Positions 14,163-26,312 of a stretch of 64,000 bases of DNA are shown here, one piece after another (position 1 is the stretch's first letter; each line of letters opens with the position of its first letter). The DNA is taken from positions 6,832,844 through 6,896,843 of the forward strand of contig NC_049985.1 of the NCBI RefSeq assembly GCF_000003815.2. The letters run 5' to 3'. Source of the stretch: Branchiostoma floridae (Eukaryota; Chordata; Leptocardii; Amphioxiformes; Branchiostomatidae). Under the pieces are notes generated by a model. It did no database searches. It saw only the letters and a program-made list of their open reading frames with translations, and was not told the origin of the DNA. Made by a program: the position numbers and the translations under genes.

Positions 14163-14534
14163 CAGAAAGGAAAATTGGGCTTTTGACCACAAGGGACAAA
14201 GGTCAGAGCAAGGAAACAGAACGGAGAAGTGTCTGGCGCTGGTTTTCTTTTCAATTACGGCAAGTTCTGTTGTTGCTGGGCAACATATCTTATGTACAGA
14301 ACTGATATTTTGGAAAATTCATCCATATATCATAGAAAAAAGGATGAAGTTAGGGAATATCAACTATTGAAGTAAGTTTACCTTTTGATTTTTGTTTTCT
14401 GCAAAAGTTAAAATTAGATTTATCTAACGCAGAAAGGAAAATTGGACTTTTGACCACAAGGGACAAAGGTCAGAGCAAGGAAACAGAACGGAGACGTGTC
14501 TGGCGCTTGCTTTCTTTTTCATTATGGCATGTCA
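14163..14534 (+). repeat. Direct repeat of about 105 bp that runs into an assembly gap
   Basis: CAGAAAGGAAAATTGG..., TTTTGACCACAAGGGACAAA, GGTCAGAGCAAGGAAACAGA and GTGTCTGGCGCT occur at 14163-14265 and again at 14430-14534, 267 bp apart with few differences. The second copy stops at the N run, so further copies may be hidden in the gap. Confidence 0.9.
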
Positions 14535-14634
14535 NNNNNNNNNNNNNNNNNNNNNNNNNNNNNNNNNNNNNNNNNNNNNNNNNNNNNNNNNNNNNNNNNN
14601 NNNNNNNNNNNNNNNNNNNNNNNNNNNNNNNNNN
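14535..14634. other. Assembly gap (100 N)
   Basis: Exactly 100 N, a conventional placeholder length. Two short open frames that appear to span it are meaningless. Confidence 0.99.
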
Positions 14635-15435
14635 TCTTACATCTTAACCTCAAGTTACCGCCCATCTCCATAAAAAACATTTTGGCACGGCCAATATGAT
14701 CTGCTTTGGACTGGAGTGTCCATAAAATTTAATATGCTGCAGGTAACATCAGCCTTGCCTGATTAACAGGGCATTTGGGAAAATGGCTGAGAAGAAAATT
14801 TTACAGTCCTCAGGAACTAGATGTGTATATCATAAACATCATCATTTTCAGCTCCCTGAATCCTAATGAAGAAATCGGGTAACACTCTTAAGAATAGAGA
14901 AATGTCTTCAGAAGTGATTAATGTGAAAAGCTTTGTCAAATCTAACATTACTAAATCATTATCTGAGCTTGATTGTTCAGACATATATCATCATAGATTT
15001 GTCTTTTTATGACCTTCGTTTAAGCCCTTGACAAATGCCCATCCCCACAGCAAAATACTGGCTTATCACGAAGGTGGAAAAATCATTTCCCGCACGGTAT
15101 TCTGCAGCGCGTGGTAATCCTGTTCCTATGTGACGGGGATGTTATAGTGTAAAGTACCTGTCACCGGAGTCGTGTGGAAATTAATGATCACAGCCTGCAT
15201 GCCAAAATTGGTGGATCAGCTGAATTGATGGCAATTTTCTGCTCTTAATCTAGTTTTTCCTTCCTAGCTCATTCATTTCCCCTCTGCGATCATAAAGGTG
15301 CTCCGTGGTAATGCTGCTTTATATGTCAGGGACAGCGTCATAAACTTGCACAAACAGCAAGACCCTTACATTGTTTGGAGGTAACAAAAAATTGTAATAA
15401 AACGTACTAAGCTTCTCTTCAAAGACATTTAACAC

Positions 15436-15640
15436 TAGTTCACCTTTATCCATGGGGGAACATTATTATTCATTGTTTTTAAGAATAGGATTTAACATTA
15501 GAGATACCCGATGGTGGTTTCAAACTGCTTTATTTTGAAAATATTGCAATTTGAAACCACCGTCCGTCGACTGGAAATTCCTAAATACCATGTTTCTAAA
15601 TACAACGGATATAGGTTACCCCGCGGATAAAGTTGAACTA
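15436..15640. mobile_element. Fold-back MITE, copy 2
   Basis: This is a 205-bp element with the same TAGTTCACCTTTATC terminus as copy 1 (left end 9717). Its right arm (CAACGGATATAGGTTACCCC) matches the complement of the left arm of copy 1. The inner palindrome ATGGTGGTTTCAAA against TTTGAAACCACC makes it fold on itself nearly end to end. Confidence 0.8.
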
Positions 15641-17547
15641 GCGTTATATAGTAAGAACAAAAATGTGAAATAAATGGGCAATTTCAATATCCATACAAAG
15701 ATAACATTGAATGTACAATATTGAGCAATTGAAACGACATCCACTCAGTTCAAATGATCTAAAGAGATCGTCTCCAAACAATGCAAAACAAATTGAAAGT
15801 ATCTTATCTATCTCTCTGCAGCTCAAAGTCAAACTGAATATAATAAATGTTTAATGCATGTGTGAATGGATACCCTTTGCTATGTCATTTTCCCATCTGA
15901 AATGCCATGACGTCATAAAGTATATTGATAAATCACCTGAACTGTTGCAGGTGCATATTAATCTGACAAAGTCAATCGAGTGAAAAATTTTAGGCCATAC
16001 GATCGTGGGCGAGTCCCCACATGTACATTACTCTAAAGTGAACACGTCATCCAAAAACAGATTAAATCATTTATCGTAACAGCCTATATTCTGGGAAATA
16101 GATTAGGCTTGAGATCTACTTTTCTTGGACTTTTGGATACATTACAAGAGTCTTGAGAAATGCTTGAGATCAGATTGCTATTAATTCCACTTGTTTAGAG
16201 TTTTGTCATGATTTGATCTCTTGATACCAATTGTCTTCAGCTACACTGCATTTCTTTGCAGTCTTGTTACTATCTTATTGCAACAAGATTCAGTAATTGA
16301 GATAATGGATGCTTATTCTTAGTTCTTGGAAATATGATTACATATTGTAACATTCAGTCAATGCTGATATAACATCTACATAAAGCATTTGCAGTATACT
16401 GTAAATTCCTTTAAGTGATCTGGAAATTACTAAAAGGCAATTAATGCTAACTGGTATCTTTTAAAATATTTGTGTTATTTGCTAAATTGTGTGTATTTTG
16501 ACTATTCCAAATATTAAGTCTTACACAACCAACAGTAATGCTTAAGCTGGTACCATCGAAAGGAGCCTAGCAGATAATTTGTCTGGCGGAATTTTTGCCT
16601 GAAGCATTTCAGCAACTGTTTATGAAACAATACATTAACCAAACCAAACGGATGCATCAACAGACACGGCCTGATCCCACCCAAATCCACTGGAAGCAAT
16701 TACTGAGTGAAGCATCGCACATCTCTGCAAAACATGACAACCTCCATTTGTCACAGTGTGGGGTACTTTATGCAGGAGACATTTTGAGGGAAATCGCAGC
16801 CAAAACCAATGGATAATTATCTCATTCAGACCCAGAATACCAACAAAAAAAAAAGACCTAGAAGATCTAGTAGATGAAATCCTCAACGATCAATAAAACT
16901 AGAAATAAATTTACAGAAAACAAACTTGAAGCATCTTAGGGAACAAGATGTTTCACATAACTCATGTAGTCAGAGCAGTATATAAGCATGGGAGGTTCAA
17001 TACCAAACTTATTGGACCACCATCTTGCTATAAATACTCCTGACACCTTTGCACTTTTTCCAAATCCTGTAATGTCTCATTCACCAGAGTGTACACTTGA
17101 GGACTTTGTTGGGAACTTCATAAACAGAACCCTTTTCAAACTGCTGTTGATTGAAGAATTGAAAGTATTTGGGTTGCAGAGAAGCTGCGTCAGGTCCTTT
17201 GAGCAAATCTTTGACACTAATGCCCACGCAAATATGAGATTGCAAAACAAACTGCTGGGCTCGTACACAGAGGTTATCATTTTAGTTATTTGATAGGGTA
17301 ATGCTTTTGAGTGCATGTCACTTTGCAATGTCATGTCCACAAGTATTACACAGGTACAGATAAGATAACAGATAAGAGCTGCATTAGAGCCGCTCAGGCA
17401 TTCTAGAAAAAGGATCAAGGTGGTTCAAAGTCAGCATGACTGTGTGGGAGGGAGGTTATAGCTTGTGGGACCTTATCTTGTGGGAGTTTCCTATGACAGG
17501 TAGATAGCTACTGTATCTACAGTCCATGGCATTAAAGCATAAACCAG

Positions 17548-17577
17548 GTGGGTGGGTGGGTGTGTGTGTGGGGGGGG
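17548..17577 (+). repeat. G-rich tract with G-quadruplex pattern
   Basis: GGTGGGTGGGTGGGTGTG is followed by TGTG and a run of eight Gs, giving at least four G runs with short loops. Confidence 0.8.
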
Positions 17578-17624
17578 AAATGTTGCTGGTATGTTTAACT
17601 TGACATTATCGTACTTAAGTTATG

Positions 17625-17770
17625 GTAATGGTAACAGTATGTATAATGTGACATGGTCCTGTCCTTAGTACTGAAGTTACTGATGTGGTATAGCAGGGCA
17701 TTTTTGTGCTCAAGTTTTAGTACCAGTGCATAGAATGTGTATGGGCCTATCCTTAGTGCTGATGTCATGT
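17625..17770 (-). repeat. Two inverted-orientation relics of the 51-bp unit
   Basis: On the minus strand TTCAGTACTAAGGACAGG starts at 17675 and continues into ACCATGTCACATTATAC; a second, weaker copy (ATCAGCACTAAGGATAGG) starts at 17763. The order of blocks matches the 25.6-26.0 kb array in reverse orientation. Confidence 0.75.
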
Positions 17771-20317
17771 TGCTGTTGCAGTCTTGCAGTTAGTCTTCAT
17801 TTCTCTCTGTTGCTTCATTTTCCTCTGTTAGCAACCCCATAGAAATTATTGTTTTGTCATTCTTGTGAACTCCTTATTCAATACACAGTACATGACATGC
17901 AAATTGTCCATAGTTAGATAAGGAATAATCCAACGCAACCGTACTAGGCTGATTTTCATTGGTAATCCCCTAAACAAGCTCGCTACCTTGGCCTTCCATA
18001 ACAGAATACTACCTCAACTGCCTCAAAGTAATTAACACTACAGACTTGGAGCATGCCCCAAATGTACTGGTTGGCACGGACCTGCCTTCCCTTCCATCAA
18101 ATGAAACTGAAGTTGGGAGCTATGTATAGGTTACGGTAGAGAGTCTAGAGACTGCAATTTGCTAGTAGAAATCCTGATCAAAGTCTGCAAATGAACTTGT
18201 ATTCCCTTAACTTTTCATGTCTGCTTCATGCCATTTTTGATCAATAGACTTCAAATCCAAGATTTAGAAATAGAAGGCCACCCTTAAACATTTTTGTCAT
18301 CTTGATTTGAGTTTTCATTGACAGACACTCCAATCAGGATCTCTATTAGCAGAATCAGCAATTTATATCATCAGATTTACATCTCTGCTATGACAAAAGC
18401 ACAAAATGTCTTCTGCCAAGGTCGAGATTGTAATTTTGACAGCTTCTCCAACTCTAGACATAACGATACCACAAACTTTGCCTGTAATCCTTCATTCCTT
18501 CAAGACAATTGCAACCTTTGAGGAAGTCTCAAGGCTTGACAAGAGCTGGATGCTTCAAATGTTACATGTACTAATTTGGCCTCAGAACAAAAGCACAGGT
18601 TACATAAGGTCTTACGGGACAAGGGCAATCAGTGGTTATGTAACTGTGTGTCCTTCATGTCATGTGCTTGGCTTTTAAGTCTCCATTGTGTTCCACTACA
18701 ATTCATCTTAGCTGTCTCCAAGTTCTGTATACAAGGTCATCTTTTGATGACTTTTGGCAGACATTCAATCTATGACATTGGAGATCTTTTGAGGTTTGGT
18801 CCAATAAGAGCTTAACAGCTTGACATGAAAACAAAGCATGTTGACAACAACATTCTTGGTCAAGTGAAAAAAAAGCTTGAAGTTATTTCGTCTTTGTGAA
18901 CTCTTTATGATGATATCTCCTTTATCCACCACCCCCGCATACTTTTATGCTACAGGGCAACGAACTTTGACCCCTGGTAGGCTACCATGTAGCAGCTATT
19001 AATGAATAGCAGTTCACTGCAAGATCAGGTCTACATTCGATATCAATCAATGAAATGTTAGATTCCTTCAAGGGCTCAAAACAGTTACCTAAAAATCACT
19101 GCTGCAAGTTCCCAGTGGCCTTGGGTTTATTGCAGAAATATCAGCAATTCTTCCAGAGAGATCAATAGTTAATGTATGTAAATAGGTTTCAGGTCCACAG
19201 GGACAGGGAGAGACAAGTAGCAGTTATGTCAGCATCTTTTAGTGCATGTCAAGATGGGGCCCTCAATATACAGTCATCAGCCATATGTTCCTTACTTGTT
19301 ATAAATGCAATGACTTCCTCTATAGACAGTTGATTTGTATGTTTGGACATGGATAAACAATTAATACTGCATGGTTTTACAAAATACCAAAATAGATTAA
19401 AGGATGTCCTTTGCATATACTGATGTGTGAAAGATCAAAATCATTTTTGTTATGTTTGGGGAGACATTTATGCAATCTTATGTTGCAGTCCTGATCTATT
19501 TGTATCACATAGGACCAGAACTCTTCTAAGTAAGATAACCCAACTACATAGTTTCCCTGTATGTTGCCATCATTCTTTGCTTAAACCTTTTAAGTTGCGA
19601 TAAAAATTCAGGACATACCACTGAACCAAAAAAGCAACCTTGCCACACAGTTAAATAGGATGGGTCGGTATCTACTCCTAAGAGTATCTATCACTTTTCT
19701 GCTTGGCTTGTTCTTAATGAGAAATGGTGACCCCTTCAGAAAGGTCTTTGTTCAATGTCTTCTTCATTTACATGACTGATCAAAACAGCTTGAGTATATG
19801 GTAAGGCTGTGGTCAAAATGCAAAAGAGCTTGAAATTATTGTTTTGTGATATTAATTTTTCTTGAGAGGTTGTTTGCATTTTCATGTGCTTAGACAAGGC
19901 AATTTTAACAGCTGTTCTGTATCCGTGCTCCCCACACATGTATGGGATTTTGTCAGTGTCGTAAAGATTTTCTTAACATTGTAATGTTAGGCATTATGAA
20001 GTGCTGGAAAATTTGCAAACATCATAACCAGTGGGGTGTATATCTTAAGTATAGTTTATATTCCAGAATATCTCCACCAACAGCTAACCAAAACTAGTCC
20101 AGTAGTTCATACACTATCTGCCAGAGGTTGGCTTGAAATTCAACTACTTGTTGATAGATGCTCATGCTATGAACATTGTAAATATTATGAGAAGACGTAA
20201 ATCAGGTCACAAGCAAAACACCAGAAAAAGGACAGGACTATATTTAATAACAAGGATGTTATATCATATCCTTGTTCACTTATACAAACCAGTATGATAA
20301 CTTCAGGGCCATAAAAA

Positions 20318-20390
20318 GAGCTGTATCACATTGCACATATTAGCAACATAGCTTCAGCATGTTGCTAATATGTGTAATGTGATACGGCTC
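20318..20390. repeat. 32-bp-stem inverted repeat (hairpin)
   Basis: Two 32-nt arms, GAGCTGTATCACATTGCACA... and its complement ending GTGATACGGCTC, pair throughout (two positions become G-U in RNA) around the 9-nt loop AGCTTCAGC. The left arm and loop are a diverged 51-bp unit (CTTCAG landmarks 51 bp apart at 20301 and 20352), so the hairpin probably arose by an inverted duplication of minisatellite sequence. Confidence 0.85.
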
Positions 20391-20515
20391 AACACACAAA
20401 AATTGTGCCACTGAACCAAAAAAAAGCAAAAACTTACTACACAGTTAAATTGGATTGGTTGGTATGTACTCAATACATTATACATACCAGTATTACATAC
20501 AGTATGTACCATGAA

Positions 20516-20536
20516 TTCAGCACCAAGGACAGGACC
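20516..20536 (+). promoter_or_regulatory. RE1/NRSE-like site inside a 51-bp unit
   Basis: TTCAGCACC, AA, GGACAGGACC has both half-sites intact. It is the best preserved core among the 51-bp units seen in the window. Confidence 0.45.
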
Positions 20537-21730
20537 ATGTCACATTATACATACCAATACCATAACTTCAGGACAAAAGACTAGACCATACAGTATAATT
20601 GGCAATCATACATACCAGTAGAGGGTGAAGCAAATATATAATGGGGACATGTGAACGGTGACGAGACAACGATAAGTAAATAACACCCAGCAGAAGAGAG
20701 GGAAATAGCACAACCTCCCCTGTACATGTATGTCCATTCCTAACACCTATCCAGAAAACCTCTGCTTGTATCATGGAAAACTTCACCAGGGGACCTGTCA
20801 GATAGACTTATATATTACACATTTATGGTATCAAATAAGCTTCTGCTATGTTCGGTATTCAGCGCCTAATCAAATTCCGATTTTGCAAAGCCTCTACAAA
20901 TACCGTGCGACCTCTCCAATTCACGGCAGTCCTGTATACGGCCGATAATGGGGCAAATTCATTATTCTGCTGATGAGACCCAGCAGTCGGCCGAGCTTGA
21001 GCCGTATATTCTGTGACAGTAAGGATGTTTCAGGCACACACGGGGCCAATCACGCTGCTCAGATCTGCGGCGGAATGTTTTATCTGCGACGAGAGACAGC
21101 GGAGGAAATTTGCACATGAATCATCCTTAATTTACCTGTTGCAAAGAAGCTGTGGGGAGAACTGTGGATTACTTAGTGTATCTCTTTGTGAATATGATTC
21201 TTGTAGCATGAATGATCACCTACATGGAGAGTTAATTAAGGTAATTAAAATTTGAGCAGCAGATCGACCAAACAGTACTAGCCAGAAAGCAAACATGTAG
21301 CACAAATCAGCTAACATGCATATAATGTGATCGTGTCATATTTGTCTTTTGCAAATATTATCATGGTTATTGTGTTGAATATGACTTGTATTAAGGTTCA
21401 AAAGTCTTGGAAAAACTCCAATGTATCATTCTCTGACACAAAACATTTTATGTCATTGATATTATGCAGATCATAGACATGTATGACTTAGTGTAAGTTA
21501 CTAATCCTCTATAAACTTCTGGTATCAACGTATTTTGATCACAAAGCAGCAGAAGAGACCAAAAATATCAACAGACCAGAAGGGATATAGTTTTGGACAG
21601 CTAGGAATTGTTTGTCTAAAATATTGATATAAATAGATCCTTACAGTACTGTCAGAGCACAAACAATGTATAAACATGACAAACATCTGGGGTCATGTAC
21701 AGTAACTGAAGGGTATTTGGTCCAGAACCC

Positions 21731-21950
21731 AGGGTACCTGACTTGGGTTGAGGAGGTAAAAGGCAGTGGATGGAGAGGGATGGGCTCCATTTTCCAATAT
21801 TACGCCCAAGACACAGTGGGTAGTAGCTGACTGCACTTACATGTACATCCTCAAAAGGCTACTGGACTACCTTGACCTTCTGTTGAATCAAAATAAGTTC
21901 CTGACTTGAGTGCAGTGCCAATTTGTCCTCTTCTGTCTTAAAGCAGATAA
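21731..21950 (+). mobile_element. SINE body and tail, 5' truncated
   Basis: GGGTACCTGACTTGGGTTGA, GGAGGTAAAAG and, near the end, TGACTTGAGTGCAGTGCCAA match in order the 3' half of the SINE at 50217-50487. The tRNA-like head is missing. Confidence 0.65.
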
Positions 21951-22683
21951 ACAAACACATAACACAATTTATAAATTCTTTTACATTGAAAGTGCAACAA
22001 TATTGAAGATAAAGGTTTATACTACACTGAACCCTAAAACCTGTAGTGTGCTTTTATATTGTACAAAACATAGTCTTTCGGAATACCTCTTAACTAATCA
22101 TAGAAAGGAGTACAGGAAGCTGATTTTACTACAAGAAGATGTTTTTGAGCCAATTTTATGATCCCTTTGAAGTAATATGGCCCCGATGTAAAAGTCTGCT
22201 TCCAACTGCAGTCCTAATATTTACCTGGCCATACACTTTACGACGCCATCTGGATATCCTGCATTCTCTTCTGCACTGTACAATTGCTAGTTGATGAGCC
22301 CATTTTGGTGGGCCCAGCATCCCTTCAGCATGTTACACGTTTGTTTGAACTATCTTAAGACCAGGGGCAATACAATTACACTAAGACCTTCCCCCATTTC
22401 CATATATATTACACAATGTGGCTTACCCACATGTTATGGTCTTCAGGCAATTTGGAGCCAATAGCAAATGCCTCTAGCCGTAAGTCCTAACATATCTGGG
22501 TGCCTTGATCCAATGACCATCCTATATCCAATCACAGCGGAACAGTAATCCTGCTGTAATAATTCATGAGGAAAAGATTAGGAGACTCATATCCACAGCA
22601 TGTTGGGGTCACAGGTGGATTGTACCTTATCAAGGGAAACAAAGGCCATTTACAACTGGGTCAGCCGGGCAATCATGAGTCAA

Positions 22684-23073
22684 GTAATAGAACTCAGGTC
22701 AGCTAGATCAAGGATATCTCCCAACACTCGTTGCCCTTTTGCCATCCAGGCTGGGAATTAGGTGGTAATTGGGATCAATAGTTGATCCGTCTTTATGAAG
22801 TGCCAGCTTTAGAGTGCTAGATGATAGATGCTGCAGCTATTTCTGAGGGTGGTAATGTAGTCGGCAGTGGGGGGAGGGGTAATAGAACTCAGGTCAGCTA
22901 GATCAAGGATATCTCCCAACACTCGTTGCCCTTTTGCCATCCAGGCTGGGAATTAGGTGGTAATTGGGATCAATAGTTGATCCGTCTTTATGAAGTGCCA
23001 GCTTTAGAGTGCTAGATGATAGATGCTGCAGCTATTTCTGAGGGTGGTAATGTAGTCGGCAGTGGGGGGAGGG
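22684..23073. repeat. Exact 195-bp tandem duplication
   Basis: Bases 22684-22878 and 22879-23073 are identical by eye, starting GTAATAGAACTCAGG and ending in a GGGGGGAGGGG run. Complete identity suggests a very recent duplication, an array of variable copy number or an assembly artefact from two haplotypes. Confidence 0.95.
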
Positions 23074-25644
23074 GAGCTACCACAGGTCATCACCATCCTG
23101 TCTGGAAACTAGAACTAGGCCAATTACTCACATGGGATGTTTCATTTGTGATTCAATTGTTCTGGGATATTCTAATTACAAGACAATGGCTATTATTGCA
23201 TAACATATGTGTGGATGCAAAGAAATTACATTGGCTTTTATACATTCTACTATGAACTGCAAATTTAGATAGAAATACAAAATGAATTTTCTGTACAATG
23301 GCCGAGAGTTACTCAAGTCACTGTATCCTGTATCAAGGACAGCTGAAGCCTTACACTGAATACAGATATTGATCCATATATAAGATGATGGTATTTATTT
23401 GGTCACATGTTTAAGTTTGAATATAATTTTTAAAAATATGTCTTAGAGGAAGAGGATTAAATGCAAATCTGATAATCCGTTGATACATTGAGAAGCCCCT
23501 CAAAAATTAACCCATTTAAAGTTGAGATTGTCTGTCAAAAAGCCGTGTAGATACATGTAGATTGTTCAATGAATTGAACTGAGCTTAAGTTACTGGATAA
23601 AACTTGTCTTGCACCCCTTCTTTTTATTTGTAGACTTCTCATAAACCAAATGGGGCAGATGCAAACTTGAAATAAAACTTCAGTTTATACTTGACACATT
23701 TTTTCTGAACACTGATATTGACTTCAGCTGGTAGACAATTGATGATGTAACAGGAATTGACTGTTCATTCAAACTTTGAGCACAAATCTGATTGAACCAA
23801 ATGGACTTTCATCAGTCCCACCAAGACCTACAGTACCTTCCCACTAATCAATTGTCTAAAGATATAAAAACCTTCGTCCAACAGAAGGCAAAGAACTTAT
23901 ATGTTGTTTTGAACAATTACGTATAATAGCATTGAGCAAATGGGATAAGAAAGCAGATTAAAGTACACCTAAGAAAGGAAGTTTGTAATTCATTTATTTC
24001 TTAAAAAAGGATTTTGACTTTTATTCATTCCCTCAGAAAATGGCATTAATGATTTGGCAGAATTCAATATTTCAGTGTTATGACAAAAGAACTTGGTCTG
24101 TGCAGCAAAATAGGAAAAATGCACTTGGGGAAAGGGGGGGAGAGGTTATTGGCATTTTTCTTCCATATTAACAGTTTTTATACCACCAATTGGCAGGTTA
24201 ATCCCTTTTCAAACAAACACTATAAGAAATAATGTTTATCTGGTTGTTTCAACTTCCTAGCGATCCATCAGAATGCTGGAAAGTGGTTGCGTACGCAAAG
24301 GGGGTTTCCTCAGGCAGGCTCTGGATTGCCCACAAATCAGGGGGGTGCATATGCATGTCTATTAGTGTACGCATCCCCGATTTGGATTGGAGACAGTACA
24401 GTACTACACAATTTAGGACAACAGTAGAAGCAGTGAATTTTAATACCTTAAGCATGTGAGATATTCTTTAAGCTAAATGCGATATAATGCTTCCAAAAAT
24501 AATTTCATCAGGTTGGTAGAACATAGGATAAAGTAAGCAAAGTAAGTACAAACTGGTTGTGGAAAAGAATTCTCCTATATCCGATAAAATGCTGTCTGAA
24601 ACAAAACAAAAATTTAAAATTGGAAAAGCTTGAAGGAATAGAATGTGTCCATTGAAAAGTACAGAAACCCACAAGTTCATAGCTGTATGCACTTCACGTT
24701 TCCTGCTCGGAATATTGCAATGGTGAAAATCCGCCGTATCAGTGCTGAGATATCACTTGTCATGTCCCATCCAATTTTTATCGTCACCTTTGTCCATAAT
24801 AATTGCAGTCACGCCGGAAACAAGTCAAGCCTGGCATCCTTAACTGCAGGGTTATTGCCATTCTCAGCTCATTTTTCCACACTTATTTCATTCTGGTTCA
24901 TTGTCGAATTTTGATCAAGTGCCAGCGATCTAGTATATCTCAGGAGGGGCCGGGGGCATTGATGCCAGAGCCCAGGTTACAATCATCTCCTGACTCTGCC
25001 TGCAAGTTAAACATTTTCTGATCGACTGAAGCTTTTTGATTCACTTATAAGCTGGTCAAATAAGATGTCTTCTTGATTCCCCTCCTGGCTCTAAGCCAGT
25101 GCACTTATGGAATACTGATTCGTCATGATTTTGATGTCAAACCTACATCTGTGATGGTCCACTGAAGAAAAACCTGTCATAAAAACTTGTAACATGCAAA
25201 ATCTTTATCCTTCAGTTGCATCGTTATCTTCGCATTTGGATTCATCTGATGCAGCCTCATTTCTCTTTTGATTCCTGGTAAGTATAGAAGTAGACATAGC
25301 GCCTGTTATTATGAATGTTCCTAAGCCAGCTTGCTGTCAAAACAAGTCTCTCATTTCTAATGGATGTTGCTGCTAAAAGATGAGTTCTAAATCCCATGTG
25401 ATAGGATTAGAGTCTCTTGATGACATAAATCTCCAGTAAGAGTACAAGACTTCCATCCCCATCTGCTCCTTCCTCTGCTCAAGGCAAATCCAGCCATATT
25501 TCTTAACTAACAACCAAGCAACTCTGTCGGATGATCTTGACTATGGGGTATGGAATCTGAAGGACTTTTGAGCAAACAAGAAAGATATTATCCTACTTAA
25601 AGTTGCACTGATATGCCTAAAGGAAAACAGTATCATCTGCCTGG

Positions 25645-26055
25645 CACATTATGCATACCAGTAGCATAATTTCAGGATGAAAGTCAGGATCATACTGTAT
25701 CATACACAGAAGTGCCATAACTTCAGTACCAAGGACAGGACCATGTCACATTATGCATAGCAGTACTTTGACTTCAGTAACAAGGAAACGACTAAATCAC
25801 ATTATACATACCAGCATCATAACATCAGCACCAAGGACAGGACCATACCACATTATACATACCAGTGCCATGACCTCAGCACCAAGGACAGGAGTATAAC
25901 ACATTATACATACCAGTACTTTAACTTCAAAACCAAGGATAGGGCAAAACCACATTATACATACGAGCACCATAACTTAAGCACCAAGGACAGGGCCATT
26001 TGACATCCACACATAAATGTACTAGTGACATATTTTCAGCACCAAGAAAATAACT
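25645..26055 (+). repeat. 51-bp minisatellite, about 8 units, with RE1-like core
   Basis: The landmark CACATTATACATACCAG or a variant recurs at 25645, 25696 (degenerate), 25747, 25798, 25849, 25900, 25951 and 26002, a steady 51-bp period. Each unit then carries CATAACTTCAGCACC-AA-GGACAGGACC or a variant, with the RE1-like core starting at 25671, 25722, 25773, 25824, 25875, 25926, 25977 and, after a 7-nt shift, 26035. Units have diverged by several substitutions, so the array is not recent. It starts 258 bp into the intron downstream of exon 3. Related units occur at 17.6-17.8 kb (opposite strand) and 20.2-20.6 kb. Confidence 0.92.
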
Positions 26056-26312
26056 GTATCACAGAATAAATGTAACAACTTATTCTTTCAGCATAATTAG
26101 CATCTATAAAGAGAAAACAGGAAGAACAAGAGAGAACAGCAAGTTATCTTACTTGGTGAGCCAGTGCATGATAACTGAACTACACCCTCGTGTGTCCTGT
26201 AGGAAGAGCACTGTTCTAGTTCTATTTCAGGTACTTAATGATCTTCAGACAATACTTAGGCACAAGATCAGGAGGTAACTTGAGATGGTACAAATATTGA
26301 GTGTAAACTTAC

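Larger units (their letters stand above)
20230..20618 (+). repeat. Diverged 51-bp units (second locus of the same minisatellite)
   Basis: CTTCAG landmarks lie at 20301 and 20352 (51 bp apart) and at 20516 and 20567 (51 bp apart). The unit with the best core (20516) continues into GGACCATGTCACATTATAC and then ATACCA, the same order as in the 25.6-26.0 kb array. The locus also contains the 20318-20390 inverted repeat. Confidence 0.8.
1..26312 (-). other. Putative intron 3 of the CA10/11-like gene; no exon recognised
   Basis: I looked on the minus strand for the next exon, which in this family begins V-S-G-T-(L/M)-(H/Y)-N, and for later hallmarks such as GSEH and the PPC-x-E-x-x-x-W block, and found none. 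The open frames present (for example at 2520-2936 and 16988-17293) have no recognisable domain and look like chance. The region is AT-rich and mostly CpG-poor. Stretches such as 1-4600, 5110-7340, 11.1-13.9 kb, 15.7-17.5 kb, 18-20.2 kb and 23.1-25.6 kb show no gene and no clear repeat that I can name. Confidence 0.55.

Noticed and set aside
14450-14699. Frames that appear to cross the N run
   Set aside because: The open frame exists only because N codons are not counted as stops.
16560-17293. Consecutive plus-strand frames (16595-16816, 16988-17293) that read like protein
   Set aside because: They are in different frames separated by stops, and I could not match either to any transposase, reverse transcriptase or host family. 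A worn coding relic remains possible.
25600-26060. CRISPR-like array reading of the 51-bp repeat
   Set aside because: There are no unique spacers between constant repeats, units drift along their whole length, and this is a eukaryotic intron.
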